Below are positions 1 to 7,464 of a stretch of 64,000 bases of DNA, one piece after another; the first letter of the stretch is position 1; each line of letters begins with the position of its first letter. Both the position numbers and the translations under genes were made by a program. The notes under the pieces are model-generated. The model searched no databases. It worked only from the letters and a program-made list of their open reading frames with translations, and was not told the origin of the DNA. Source of the DNA: Bog-950 sp046329515 (GTDB taxonomy: Bacteria > Bacteroidota > Bacteroidia > Chitinophagales > LD1); NCBI GenBank assembly GCA_046329515.1, contig JAXLUM010000001.1, forward strand, positions 62,001-126,000. Direction: 5' to 3'.

Positions 1-786
1 AATACCTATAACGGTAGTGCCGCCAATAACGTGCGTAAAGGCATGCCACCCGCAGGCGAAATGCCGCGCCGCGACTTACAGTTAGACGCACTGGTGGAGA
101 TAATGGATAAGAAACGTTTTATAACCTGCCACAGCTATGTGCAAAGCGAAATTAATATGCTTATGCATGTAGCAGATTCTTTCAACTTTAAGGTGAACAC
201 CTTTACGCACATATTGGAAGGTTACAAAGTAGCCGACAAAATGAAAGTGCATGGCGCTAATGCTTCAACCTTTGCCGATTGGTGGGCTTACAAGTACGAG
301 GTAATTGACGCCATACCTTACAATGCAGCCATTTTGACCAAAATGGGTTTGAATACAGCAGTAAACTCTGACGATGCAGAAATGGCACGCCGCCTTAACC
401 AGGAAGCAGCCAAGGCCATTAAATATGGCGGCTTAACTGAAGAGCAGGCCTGGAAACTTTGCACTTACAACCCTGCCAAAATGCTTCACCTTGATAACCG
501 TATGGGGAGCATAAAAGCCGGTAAGGATGCCGATATAGTTATATGGAGCGATAACCCGCTTTCCGTTTATGCTAAGGCGGAAAAGACCTTTGTTGACGGC
601 ATTTGCTTTTACGACATTGAAAAGGATGCTGAAATGCACGACTGGATTTTAAAAGAACGTGCACGTTTAGTGCAAAAAATGCTGAACGAAAAACGGGGAG
701 GATCACCAACGCAGGAGCCGGTTAAAAAAGATAACCGTGCATACAGCTGCAGTGAGGAAGAAGCCAAACAACATCAACATAATTAA
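1..786 (+). CDS. Amidohydrolase family protein, C-terminal part (5' end outside window)
   Basis: The frame is open to the first base of the window, so this is the last 261 residues of a longer protein; the GTG at 31 is internal, not a start. What remains looks like the C-terminal half of a metal-dependent amidohydrolase barrel of the imidazolonepropionase/dihydroorotase-like superfamily. Seen are a strand with a potential metal His (TCHSYVQSEI), a second His (FTHILEGY), the late Asp motif (VNSDD) and the closing segment in which helix AAKAIKYGGLTEEQAW leads into NPAKMLHLDNRMGSIKAGKDADIVIW, a typical end of the composite beta domain. The tail after about residue 230 is charged and low in complexity. 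It lies 26 bp upstream of another amidohydrolase-like gene on the same strand, probably one operon. The substrate cannot be told from the sequence. Confidence 0.85.
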   Translation, partial: NTYNGSAANNVRKGMPPAGEMPRRDLQLDALVEIMDKKRFITCHSYVQSEINMLMHVADSFNFKVNTFTHILEGYKVADKMKVHGANASTFADWWAYKYEVIDAIPYNAAILTKMGLNTAVNSDDAEMARRLNQEAAKAIKYGGLTEEQAWKLCTYNPAKMLHLDNRMGSIKAGKDADIVIWSDNPLSVYAKAEKTFVDGICFYDIEKDAEMHDWILKERARLVQKMLNEKRGGSPTQEPVKKDNRAYSCSEEEAKQHQHN

Positions 787-812
787 TACACGGTTAACGG
801 AAGATATACTAT

Positions 813-2129
813 ATGAAAAGTTTTAAAGCAAATACAGTAGGATTAATAGGCTTTGCGCTAAGCCTTGTAACGGTTAATAAGCTAAATGCGCAAAGCGAGT
901 TGCCGGCACCGGCCCCTGCGCAGCAACAGGCAATTTATTTAACGCATGCCACTATACACCTTGGCGATGGACGGGTGTTAAATAATGCGACCATCGGTTT
1001 TGATAAAGGCAAGATTGTTTTTCTGGAAGAGAATCCAAGTTTTAAAACAGACGAAACATTAGGGCAAGTAATTGATTGCAACGGCAAACATATTTACCCG
1101 GGAATAATTGCTGCAGAAACAAAAATAGGTTTGGATGAAATTGAAGCAGTGCGCGCTACGAATGACTATGCAGAGGTAGGCCAGTACAATGCAGATGCAC
1201 GCGCAATTATTGCCTATAATACGGATTCGAGGGTTACGCCAACGGTGCGCAGCAATGGTGTGCTTTATGCGCAAAGTTGTCCGCAGGGTGGAACCGTATC
1301 AGGCACTTCGGCAGTGGTGCAGTTAGATGCCTGGAACTGGGAAGATGCCCTGGTTAAAGAAGATGGTGTTTGGATGAACTGGCCTTCGATGTTTAGAATG
1401 AAAGGATGGTGGGGCGAGCCACAGGGCTTTGAAATGAGTAAGGATTATGATAAGAATGTGGAAGAGATTAAAAACTACTTTAAAGAAGCAAAAGCATATG
1501 CTGCCGGTAAGCACGATAAGGTAAACCTGCGCTTTGAAGCTATGCGCGGCCTGTTTGATAAAACAAAAACCTTGTACGTAAATGCAGGATATGTTAAGGA
1601 GATGCTGAACGTAGTTTCGTTTGCTGAAGAGTTGGGTGTAAACCTGGTAATAGGCGGAGCGAAGGACTCGTATCTTATAGCTGATATACTGGCGCAAAAG
1701 AAGGTGGGCGTTATACTTGACAACCCGCATTCATTACCTGCCTATGATGAGGATGACATAGTGCAGCCGTATAAAACACCTGCTGTGCTGCAAAAGGCCG
1801 GTGTAATGTTTTGTATTACTATACCCGGTGTTTTTTGGCAGGAACGTAACCTTGCTTTTGAAGCCGGCACTGCGGTTGCTTATGGTTTAACTAAAGAGCA
1901 GGCGCTGGCTTCAATAACTTCTAATGCTGCTAAAATTTTAAGGGTTGATGATAAAATAGGCACATTAGAAAAAGGCAAAGAAGCATCGCTTATAGTTTCA
2001 AGCGGCGATGTGCTGGATATGAAGACTTCAAACATTGAGAAGGCTTACATAAGCGGCCGCCAGATTGATTTAAGCAACAAGCAAAAAACGCTTAACGAAA
2101 AGTACTTGAAGAAATACGGCTTGAACTAA
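813..2129 (+). CDS. Exported amidohydrolase-like protein lacking the HxH metal motif
   Basis: 438 aa. The N-terminus has a hydrophobic signal-like segment ending LNAQ, so export is likely. The beta-sandwich start (IYLTHATIHLGDGRVLNNATIGFDKGKIV) and the end (ITSNAAKILRVDDKIGTLEKGKEASLIV) are characteristic of the amidohydrolase superfamily. The canonical PGxIDxHxH that supplies two metal ligands is replaced by PGIIAAETKIGLDEIEAVRAT, so the first metal site is absent. Together with the partial gene just upstream it forms a tandem pair; one reading is a catalytic plus a non-catalytic or heterodimeric partner. The family assignment is safe, the activity is not. It ends 5 bp before a convergent gene. 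Confidence 0.85.
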   Translation: MKSFKANTVGLIGFALSLVTVNKLNAQSELPAPAPAQQQAIYLTHATIHLGDGRVLNNATIGFDKGKIVFLEENPSFKTDETLGQVIDCNGKHIYPGIIAAETKIGLDEIEAVRATNDYAEVGQYNADARAIIAYNTDSRVTPTVRSNGVLYAQSCPQGGTVSGTSAVVQLDAWNWEDALVKEDGVWMNWPSMFRMKGWWGEPQGFEMSKDYDKNVEEIKNYFKEAKAYAAGKHDKVNLRFEAMRGLFDKTKTLYVNAGYVKEMLNVVSFAEELGVNLVIGGAKDSYLIADILAQKKVGVILDNPHSLPAYDEDDIVQPYKTPAVLQKAGVMFCITIPGVFWQERNLAFEAGTAVAYGLTKEQALASITSNAAKILRVDDKIGTLEKGKEASLIVSSGDVLDMKTSNIEKAYISGRQIDLSNKQKTLNEKYLKKYGLN

Positions 2130-2134
2130 ACCTT

Positions 2135-3955
2135 CTAATTCTTCACCAGCTTTTTAGTAATTGCAGGTTTGCCGTTTACACTAATTTGTACCAGGTATAT
2201 GCCGGCACTAAGGCCTTCAAGCCTTAAGCCCTGTGTATGTGTACCTTTGTTTAATTGCCCGTTCAAAACGGTGGCTATCTTATCACCAACAACAGTAAAC
2301 AATTCAACTTTAACCTGAGCGGCCTGCTGTATTTCAAAACGCAATTCAGTGCTTTCAATAGCCGGGTTAGGAATAAGTGAAACTTTGTTTACCAATCCAC
2401 CGGCTTCGTTTATTCCGGTAACGCAACCACCAACGTAGTAGTAATTTACGCCATGATAATTTTGCGCTTCGCAGGCATTAAGGTAGGTTACGCTATCGCA
2501 TCCGCAAACTGGTTCCAGCGGCACAAAATCGCAACAAAGCGGGGTGCCGAAACAAATCATTGAGGAGTCAATACAGGCATGAGTAATTATAACAGTATCG
2601 CAATAGATAGCCGTGCATTGCATGCCCGAGGAGTCCTTTGCTGTTATGTAAAGACATACGGTATATGCACCATCCTGCGCATAATGATGGGAAGGATTTT
2701 GTAAAGCGGAACTGCCGCCATCGCCAAAGTTCCATAGCCAATCATTTATTTGTGCAGCAGATGAGCCGTCAGAGAACAGAACGGAATCAGTATTGTTTTT
2801 GAGGAAAGCAAACAGTGCGTGACAACTTGAAGGACCCGAGCAAACACCTGCGGACCACGATGTAAGCCCGGCGTTGGTAGCTTCACAACTATTGCTGTAG
2901 GTATTACCATCGCAACCGCAAACGGGGTCGTATACAGCAATGCAAACGCAGGTATCGCAAATTTTAGCAGGGTCAATACATCCGTTGGTAACATGCACCA
3001 AACGGCAAATACTATCACTGCAACCTGATGACGTGGTAATGCTAAGGCAAACCGTATAGTAGGATTGGGGTGAATACGTGTGCACAGGGTCGGCAGCATT
3101 ATCCGTATTGCCATCACCAAATGTCCACTGGTAACTGATGATAGAATCTACAGGCGTTGAAACACTGCTGAACTTTACGGTACTATCTAAAATTGTAAAA
3201 GTAAAATCGGCATTGCAGGTTGGCGAGCTGCCGCATGCGCCAGGAGTCCAGCTGGTAATGCCGTGATGGTATTGCGCTTCGCAGCTATTATTATAAGTAA
3301 CTCCATCGCAACCACACACGGGGTCAATTACTGCAGGGCACATTACGTTAAGGTCAATCAGGTTGGTATCAATACAGGCTCCCGGCACCAATTCAAGATG
3401 GTCCACCTTAAATTCAGTAGCGGCAGGGGCAAAGCCGCAGCCACCATACACCTTACCACCCTTAATGGTAATACGGCATGAATCGAACTGCGAGGAGTTT
3501 TGTGAAACAGGAATTAATAAGTGGGTATAGTTAAGCAGGGTTGTTTTGCTTTCCCAATAGCCCTGGTCAACCGTTGCGCCGTTTTTCAAAACTTCTATTA
3601 AAACAGATACGGTATCCTGGTCGGGGTATCCGTTATCGTTAACGCAGGGAGCGAAGGCTAACTTATAGTATAGCGATAATGCCTGGGGATGCGTACTTAC
3701 TGCAAAGGTAGTTTTAGCGAATGGCTTAAACATGCCGTTGCCATAAAAATCAGCAGCCCAGTTGCCGCTGTACTTTTCATTGTCTTTACGAACAATATAG
3801 GGGTCATAAGGAGGCAGGGTTAGCGGGTGGCTGTTGGTTTCCCAATTAAGTAACACAGGTTGGTTATCCCATTGTTCAAAGTCGTTATTGGGTATTTGGC
3901 TGAAAGCGCACAGGGCATTTAACAACACTATAAGTAAGGGAAGAAGCTTTTTCAT
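2135..3955 (-). CDS. Secreted multidomain protein: Kazal-like repeats, PKD domains, T9SS type A sorting domain
   Basis: 606 aa. It starts with a clear signal peptide (MKKLLPLLIVLLNALCAFSQ). Residues about 22-190 resemble the N-terminal carbohydrate-binding/jelly-roll segment of many Bacteroidota T9SS cargo proteins. Three Cys-rich units follow that match the Kazal pattern (PVCGCDGVTYxNxCEA, then a further Cys) at roughly residues 208-242, 340-372 and 478-512. Two PKD domains sit between them (YQWTFGDGNTDNAADPVHTYS and a second WNFGDG copy). The last about 80 residues (SLIPNPAIESTELRFEI ... GIYLVQISVNGKPAITKKLVKN) are a T9SS type A C-terminal sorting domain. Kazal domains are classically serine-protease inhibitors, so a surface or secreted inhibitor is plausible, but inhibition is inferred only. 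Convergent with the amidohydrolase gene. Confidence 0.88.
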   Translation of the reverse strand: MKKLLPLLIVLLNALCAFSQIPNNDFEQWDNQPVLLNWETNSHPLTLPPYDPYIVRKDNEKYSGNWAADFYGNGMFKPFAKTTFAVSTHPQALSLYYKLAFAPCVNDNGYPDQDTVSVLIEVLKNGATVDQGYWESKTTLLNYTHLLIPVSQNSSQFDSCRITIKGGKVYGGCGFAPAATEFKVDHLELVPGACIDTNLIDLNVMCPAVIDPVCGCDGVTYNNSCEAQYHHGITSWTPGACGSSPTCNADFTFTILDSTVKFSSVSTPVDSIISYQWTFGDGNTDNAADPVHTYSPQSYYTVCLSITTSSGCSDSICRLVHVTNGCIDPAKICDTCVCIAVYDPVCGCDGNTYSNSCEATNAGLTSWSAGVCSGPSSCHALFAFLKNNTDSVLFSDGSSAAQINDWLWNFGDGGSSALQNPSHHYAQDGAYTVCLYITAKDSSGMQCTAIYCDTVIITHACIDSSMICFGTPLCCDFVPLEPVCGCDSVTYLNACEAQNYHGVNYYYVGGCVTGINEAGGLVNKVSLIPNPAIESTELRFEIQQAAQVKVELFTVVGDKIATVLNGQLNKGTHTQGLRLEGLSAGIYLVQISVNGKPAITKKLVKN

Positions 3956-4043
3956 GGCAAAACAGATTGACTGTAAAAATACAACGACTTAAGAACGTAT
4001 GCATTTACCATTCGGTTGCCTTAGCCGATTATTGTAATTCGAA

Positions 4044-4051
4044 TATTTTCG
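4044..4051 (+). promoter_or_regulatory. Candidate Bacteroidota -7 element upstream of trmB
   Basis: TATTTTCG matches TAnnTTTG with one change and lies 18 bp before the trmB start, which would give a very short leader. The same TAnnTTCGC form is found before asnS and ileS. No convincing -33 element was seen. Confidence 0.35.
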
Positions 4052-4069
4052 CGCCGCTAAGTAGATTAT

Positions 4070-4753
4070 ATGGGTAAGGCCAAAATGTTTAAGATTAATT
4101 CTATAAGCACCTTTGCGAATGTGCTGCAGAATCCGCACTACACTATTCCTTATATGATAAACCATAAGGAAGAGCAGGTGGAAACAAAAGGGAAGTGGCG
4201 TGATTTGCTATTTGAAGGCCGGCCAAGCCTGGTTTTGGAATTGGCCTGTGGCAAGGGCGACTATGCGTTGGCTTTGGGTCGTAAATATCCCGCTAAAAAC
4301 TTTGTAGGTGTTGATTCAAAGGGTGCGCGTATATATACGGGTGCTAAAACTGCCATAGATGAAAAGTTGAACAATGTGGCTTTTGCCCGCATGCGTATTG
4401 AAAACATAACCAACTTTTTTGCCGCAGGCGAGGTGGATGAAATATGGATTACCTTTCCTGACCCTTTCCCCAGAAAGGGAGATGCAAAACGCAGGCTAAC
4501 GTCAAAATCATTTTTAGAGCGCTATAAGCAGATTGCCAAACCCGGAGCGATTGTTCATTTTAAAACAGATGATTTGCCCTTATTTCATTTTAGTAAAGAA
4601 AGCATAGAAGAAAACGGATTTAAGCTGCTTTACTACAAAGAGAATATTTATGCTTCCGCACTGGATTTTGAAGAGTTGAACATTAAAACGTATTACGAAA
4701 AATCGCACCTTGCCAACGGAAGAACGATTAACTATCTTCAATTTCAGCTATGA
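4070..4753 (+). CDS. trmB: tRNA (guanine-N7-)-methyltransferase
   Basis: 227 aa. TrmB makes m7G46 in the variable loop of tRNAs using S-adenosylmethionine. The SAM-binding motif I is visible as LVLELACGKGDYALALGRKYP, followed by the acidic strand end FVGVDSKGARI. The family signature ITFPDPFPRKGDAKRRLTSKSFLERY (IxFPDPWPKxRHxKRRL in relatives) is near residues 125-150. The C-terminus carries the usual TYYEKSHLANGRTINYLQF ending. The ATG overlaps nothing upstream, and the stop overlaps the next start (ATGA), so it is probably translationally coupled to the alkyltransferase-like gene. Confidence 0.95.
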   Translation: MGKAKMFKINSISTFANVLQNPHYTIPYMINHKEEQVETKGKWRDLLFEGRPSLVLELACGKGDYALALGRKYPAKNFVGVDSKGARIYTGAKTAIDEKLNNVAFARMRIENITNFFAAGEVDEIWITFPDPFPRKGDAKRRLTSKSFLERYKQIAKPGAIVHFKTDDLPLFHFSKESIEENGFKLLYYKENIYASALDFEELNIKTYYEKSHLANGRTINYLQFQL

Positions 4754-5157
4754 GCAAGCCAAAGAAAAAAGCAGCTAAAAAGCCTGCTAAACAAAAAGGG
4801 AAGGCAGTTGAATCAAAGTCTTCAGCTTCTTATAGCTTTTTTGAGAATGTGTGGGATGTAGCCCGACTGGTGCCCAGGGGCCGTGTTACCAGTTATGGGG
4901 CTATAGCGCGGTATTTAGGGGCAGCATCATCAGCCCGTATGGTAGGTTATGCCATGAACAGTTGCGGAGGTTTGGTGCCAAAAGTGCCCGCACACCGGGT
5001 TTTGAACAGAAAAGGGCTTTTAACGGGTAAGCATCACTTTGGGGAACCGGACGCTATGCAAAAAAAATTGGAGGCCGAAGGGATAAGGGTTAAAAACGAT
5101 CAAGTGCTTGATTTTGAGTCACTTTTTTGGGATCCTTCTACTGAAATTTCTGTTTAA
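4750..5157 (+). CDS. Alkyltransferase-like protein (MGMT fold, active-site Cys replaced by Ala)
   Basis: 135 aa. After a Lys/Ala-rich basic N-terminal tail (residues 1-25) comes the MGMT DNA-binding domain: VWDVARLVPRGRVTSYGAIARYLGAASSARMVGYAMNSC. The methyl-acceptor motif PCHRV of O6-alkylguanine-DNA alkyltransferases is VPAHRVLNRKG here, so the acceptor Cys is Ala. This places it among alkyltransferase-like (ATL) proteins, which bind O6-alkylguanine without repairing it and hand the lesion to nucleotide excision repair. Its ATGA overlap with trmB indicates one transcript. The family call is strong; the NER link is known for ATLs elsewhere and inferred here. Confidence 0.9.
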   Translation: MSKPKKKAAKKPAKQKGKAVESKSSASYSFFENVWDVARLVPRGRVTSYGAIARYLGAASSARMVGYAMNSCGGLVPKVPAHRVLNRKGLLTGKHHFGEPDAMQKKLEAEGIRVKNDQVLDFESLFWDPSTEISV

Positions 5158-5259
5158 AACCTAATGCATGAGCCAAAAAAAATATTAGTAGTGCTTGGTT
5201 TTTATTGTACCGATAGTATCTTTGGTATTCCGAATTAGGGTACAAAAACGTATTAGGCT

Positions 5260-5463
5260 ATGAAGAAAAGACATTTACAATACCTCTTGCTCGTTGCGCT
5301 GGTAATATGCGCAGGTGCAGTTTTTGCCCAGGGAGGGCCACCACCACCACCGCCGCCACCGGCACCACCACCACCAAATACACCTATTGACGGAGGCGTA
5401 TTTTTGATGTTAGCTGCAGGTTTGGCCTATGGCGCTAAAAAGCTATACAGCAAAGACGTATAA
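5260..5463 (+). CDS. Small secreted proline-rich protein with PIDGG-type (PID-CTERM-like) C-terminal anchor
   Basis: 67 aa. A signal peptide (KKRHLQYLLLVALVICAGAVFAQ) is followed by a proline tract (GGPPPPPPPPAPPPP) and then PIDGGVFLMLAAGLAYGAKKLY, which is Pro-Ile-Asp-Gly-Gly, a hydrophobic helix and a basic stop. That tripartite end resembles the PID-CTERM protein-sorting signal I recall from Bacteroidota; similar motif + helix + basic ends serve as dedicated sorting or anchoring signals in other systems. Between signal peptide and anchor there is almost nothing but proline, so the mature product would be tiny. It is monocistronic, with a bidirectional terminator just downstream. Identification of the sorting family is from memory of its motif. 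Confidence 0.75.
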   Translation: MKKRHLQYLLLVALVICAGAVFAQGGPPPPPPPPAPPPPNTPIDGGVFLMLAAGLAYGAKKLYSKDV

Positions 5464-5489
5464 TCCGAAAAGATTCAGATAAAAAAATA

Positions 5490-5520
5490 ATAGCCGCTCA
5501 TTTTTGGGCGGCTATATTTT
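5490..5520 (+). terminator. Bidirectional terminator between convergent genes
   Basis: The stem ATAGCCGC (5490-5497) pairs with GCGGCTAT (5508-5515), with a T-rich run on the plus side and an A-run upstream that gives T's on the minus strand. The stop codon of the minus-strand gene (5498-5500) lies inside the loop. Confidence 0.8.
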
Positions 5521-7057
5521 TTATATCTAAGGGAACCGAAAAATATTTGGCAAATTCTTCAATAGTACGCCTTGGTTCAATGTAGGTATCGCTTTTTAAA
5601 CTGCGTTCGTAATTTGAATTAAGCTTGGCTACGTATTGCTTGCGGCCGCTTGCCAGCCAGTTAGCCAGGTAGTAATAGGTATGTATGCCAATATCGTTAT
5701 CTTCAAAAATAGGGTTGCCTTTTGTAATTTTAATGTAGCGTTTGAAGGTTTCACTGCAACGCGAATATTGCTTTAATGAGAAGTAGCCAATCATTAAGAA
5801 AAGGAAAGCACTGTCAATACTACCCGTAAAGTTAACCTGCTGAAAAGTTACAAGCGTGGCCTCCAGTTCAGTTAAGCCCTTTTTTATGTTCGCTTCACCA
5901 CCACTAAGTATGTGCAGTGCGCCGTACAGTAATTTCAGATTGATAAAATCATTCTTGTAATGCTTGCTCCAAATATCCTGGGCAAGAATTCTTTCGCATT
6001 GTTTTATAAGGTTGGCAATATCTTCCTTCTCGCGGTCGGCCAGCAGGCTTTTATAATCGGCCCTATGGATGTTAAAGTGATTTGCGGAGAGGTAATAGGA
6101 AACCTTAATAGTAATGGCCAGCATTTCAGGAATATTGAGATAGTTATTCCAGAATTTAACTGTGGTGTAATGGTCAACAAAATTGTCGAAGTCTTTGCGG
6201 CAGTCCTTATCGCTAAGGTTAAAGTAAGGGGAGTTAAGTTTTAAAAACCACAGGTTGCTGGCAATGTCAAACAAAGGATGGAAGGCTACATAACCGTAAT
6301 TCACTAAATCTCTTTCAAGGCTGGTTACCGCTTCGGCACACACAGGTGCGGTATACTCTTCAGGTATAAAGTGATAGGTTAAGTATACATAGGCATATTT
6401 ACTTAACATGCGAATAGAAAGGCTGTCGTTCTCAAAGTGTTTTTCGCAAAAATTGCGGTTGGCCTTTAACTCAGTGTACCATTCAGGGTTACGCGGCTGG
6501 CTTTCATAAAAGCTATGCCTTAACAGGGTTAACACCTCATTATAAAGTACTTCTGATGCGTAAGCTTTGGCCAGTTGTTCATTGTATTTATTGGCCAGTG
6601 TAAAATCTTTACGGTGAAAGGATTGCTGTACCAGTATTTTCAGCAGCATAATCTGCATCTGGTAGTTTTCAATTTGCTCGGCAATATCCAAAGCTGTTTT
6701 AGCCAGAAAATCGGCGCTGCCGCTACGGCCTTCGCAAATTAGTTGCTGTACCTTATTTATATTGGGTAAAAGATAGTTGGGGTAGTTGCGCACAAGCGGG
6801 GCGCTTAGCTTAAAGGTATAAGAGGCTAACTGGTTAAATGTTTGTCTCTGGTTTTTATCAAAACCCCCATACACCTTGCGGCAAAGTTCTTCGTGCGAAT
6901 CGTAATTAGGCAGCCCTTCGCGGATGGTTTCAGTAAGCTTAAGCGGCAGCCTGGCATTCATCTTTTGTAGAATCAGGCAGAATTCATTGTAGTAAAAATC
7001 ATCCAACAGGGTTACAAACTTTTGGATGGTAAGAAGGTCCGGGGCGGTAAAATTCAT
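5498..7057 (-). CDS. Conserved-looking helical protein of unknown function
   Basis: 519 aa, no signal peptide and no membrane segment. I do not recognise a named domain. The sequence is rich in Tyr, Asn, Leu and Lys and reads as a series of antiparallel helices (for example TLANKYNEQLAKAYASEVLYNEVLTLL and SAFLFLMIGYFSLKQYSRCSETFKRYIK), which suggests a TPR-like or alpha-solenoid fold and hence a protein-protein interaction role. It is monocistronic: divergent from the giant surface-protein gene at 7465 and convergent with the PIDGG mini-protein. Frame integrity and codon pattern make it a real gene. Confidence 0.7.
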   Translation of the reverse strand: MNFTAPDLLTIQKFVTLLDDFYYNEFCLILQKMNARLPLKLTETIREGLPNYDSHEELCRKVYGGFDKNQRQTFNQLASYTFKLSAPLVRNYPNYLLPNINKVQQLICEGRSGSADFLAKTALDIAEQIENYQMQIMLLKILVQQSFHRKDFTLANKYNEQLAKAYASEVLYNEVLTLLRHSFYESQPRNPEWYTELKANRNFCEKHFENDSLSIRMLSKYAYVYLTYHFIPEEYTAPVCAEAVTSLERDLVNYGYVAFHPLFDIASNLWFLKLNSPYFNLSDKDCRKDFDNFVDHYTTVKFWNNYLNIPEMLAITIKVSYYLSANHFNIHRADYKSLLADREKEDIANLIKQCERILAQDIWSKHYKNDFINLKLLYGALHILSGGEANIKKGLTELEATLVTFQQVNFTGSIDSAFLFLMIGYFSLKQYSRCSETFKRYIKITKGNPIFEDNDIGIHTYYYLANWLASGRKQYVAKLNSNYERSLKSDTYIEPRRTIEEFAKYFSVPLDIKNIAAQK

Positions 7058-7464
7058 ACTTTAAACATAAACAAAGCATCTTATTGAATCAAACAAAATT
7101 CTTGATTTTAATATACCGGAGAGTTTAACAATGCTGTTTGCGGGTGCTTTGGAGTAAATGGTTTTTGGGCAGTAAATATTGATTTTGACGGATTTGTAAG
7201 ATACGCGGGGGTTATTGTATAAAACTGTTGATTTAGAGCAACAAAAGCGGGCAGAACTGAATTTAAAGAAGATTAGATATGTAATTTAAATCATTTGCAT
7301 GGGCGAATATTCGCAATAATTAGAGGTCTTATTTGCCCGGCGAAGATTACTTTTTTTGATAAAACTAAAGCCCTACCTTTAACCTCCCGCAATGGGCCAA
7401 ACTCTTTTTGGAACAATACTTGTGAAAAAAAAGAGCAGTTTTTTGTAAAACAAAACTTAAGTAC
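7058..7464. other. Divergent intergenic region (407 bp)
   Basis: AT-rich spacer between the minus-strand 519-aa gene and the first giant T9SS gene. It must hold both promoters. The only clear structure is the perfect 12-bp palindrome GCGAATATTCGC at 7303-7314, about 150 bp before the ATG at 7465. I see no RNA gene. Confidence 0.5.
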
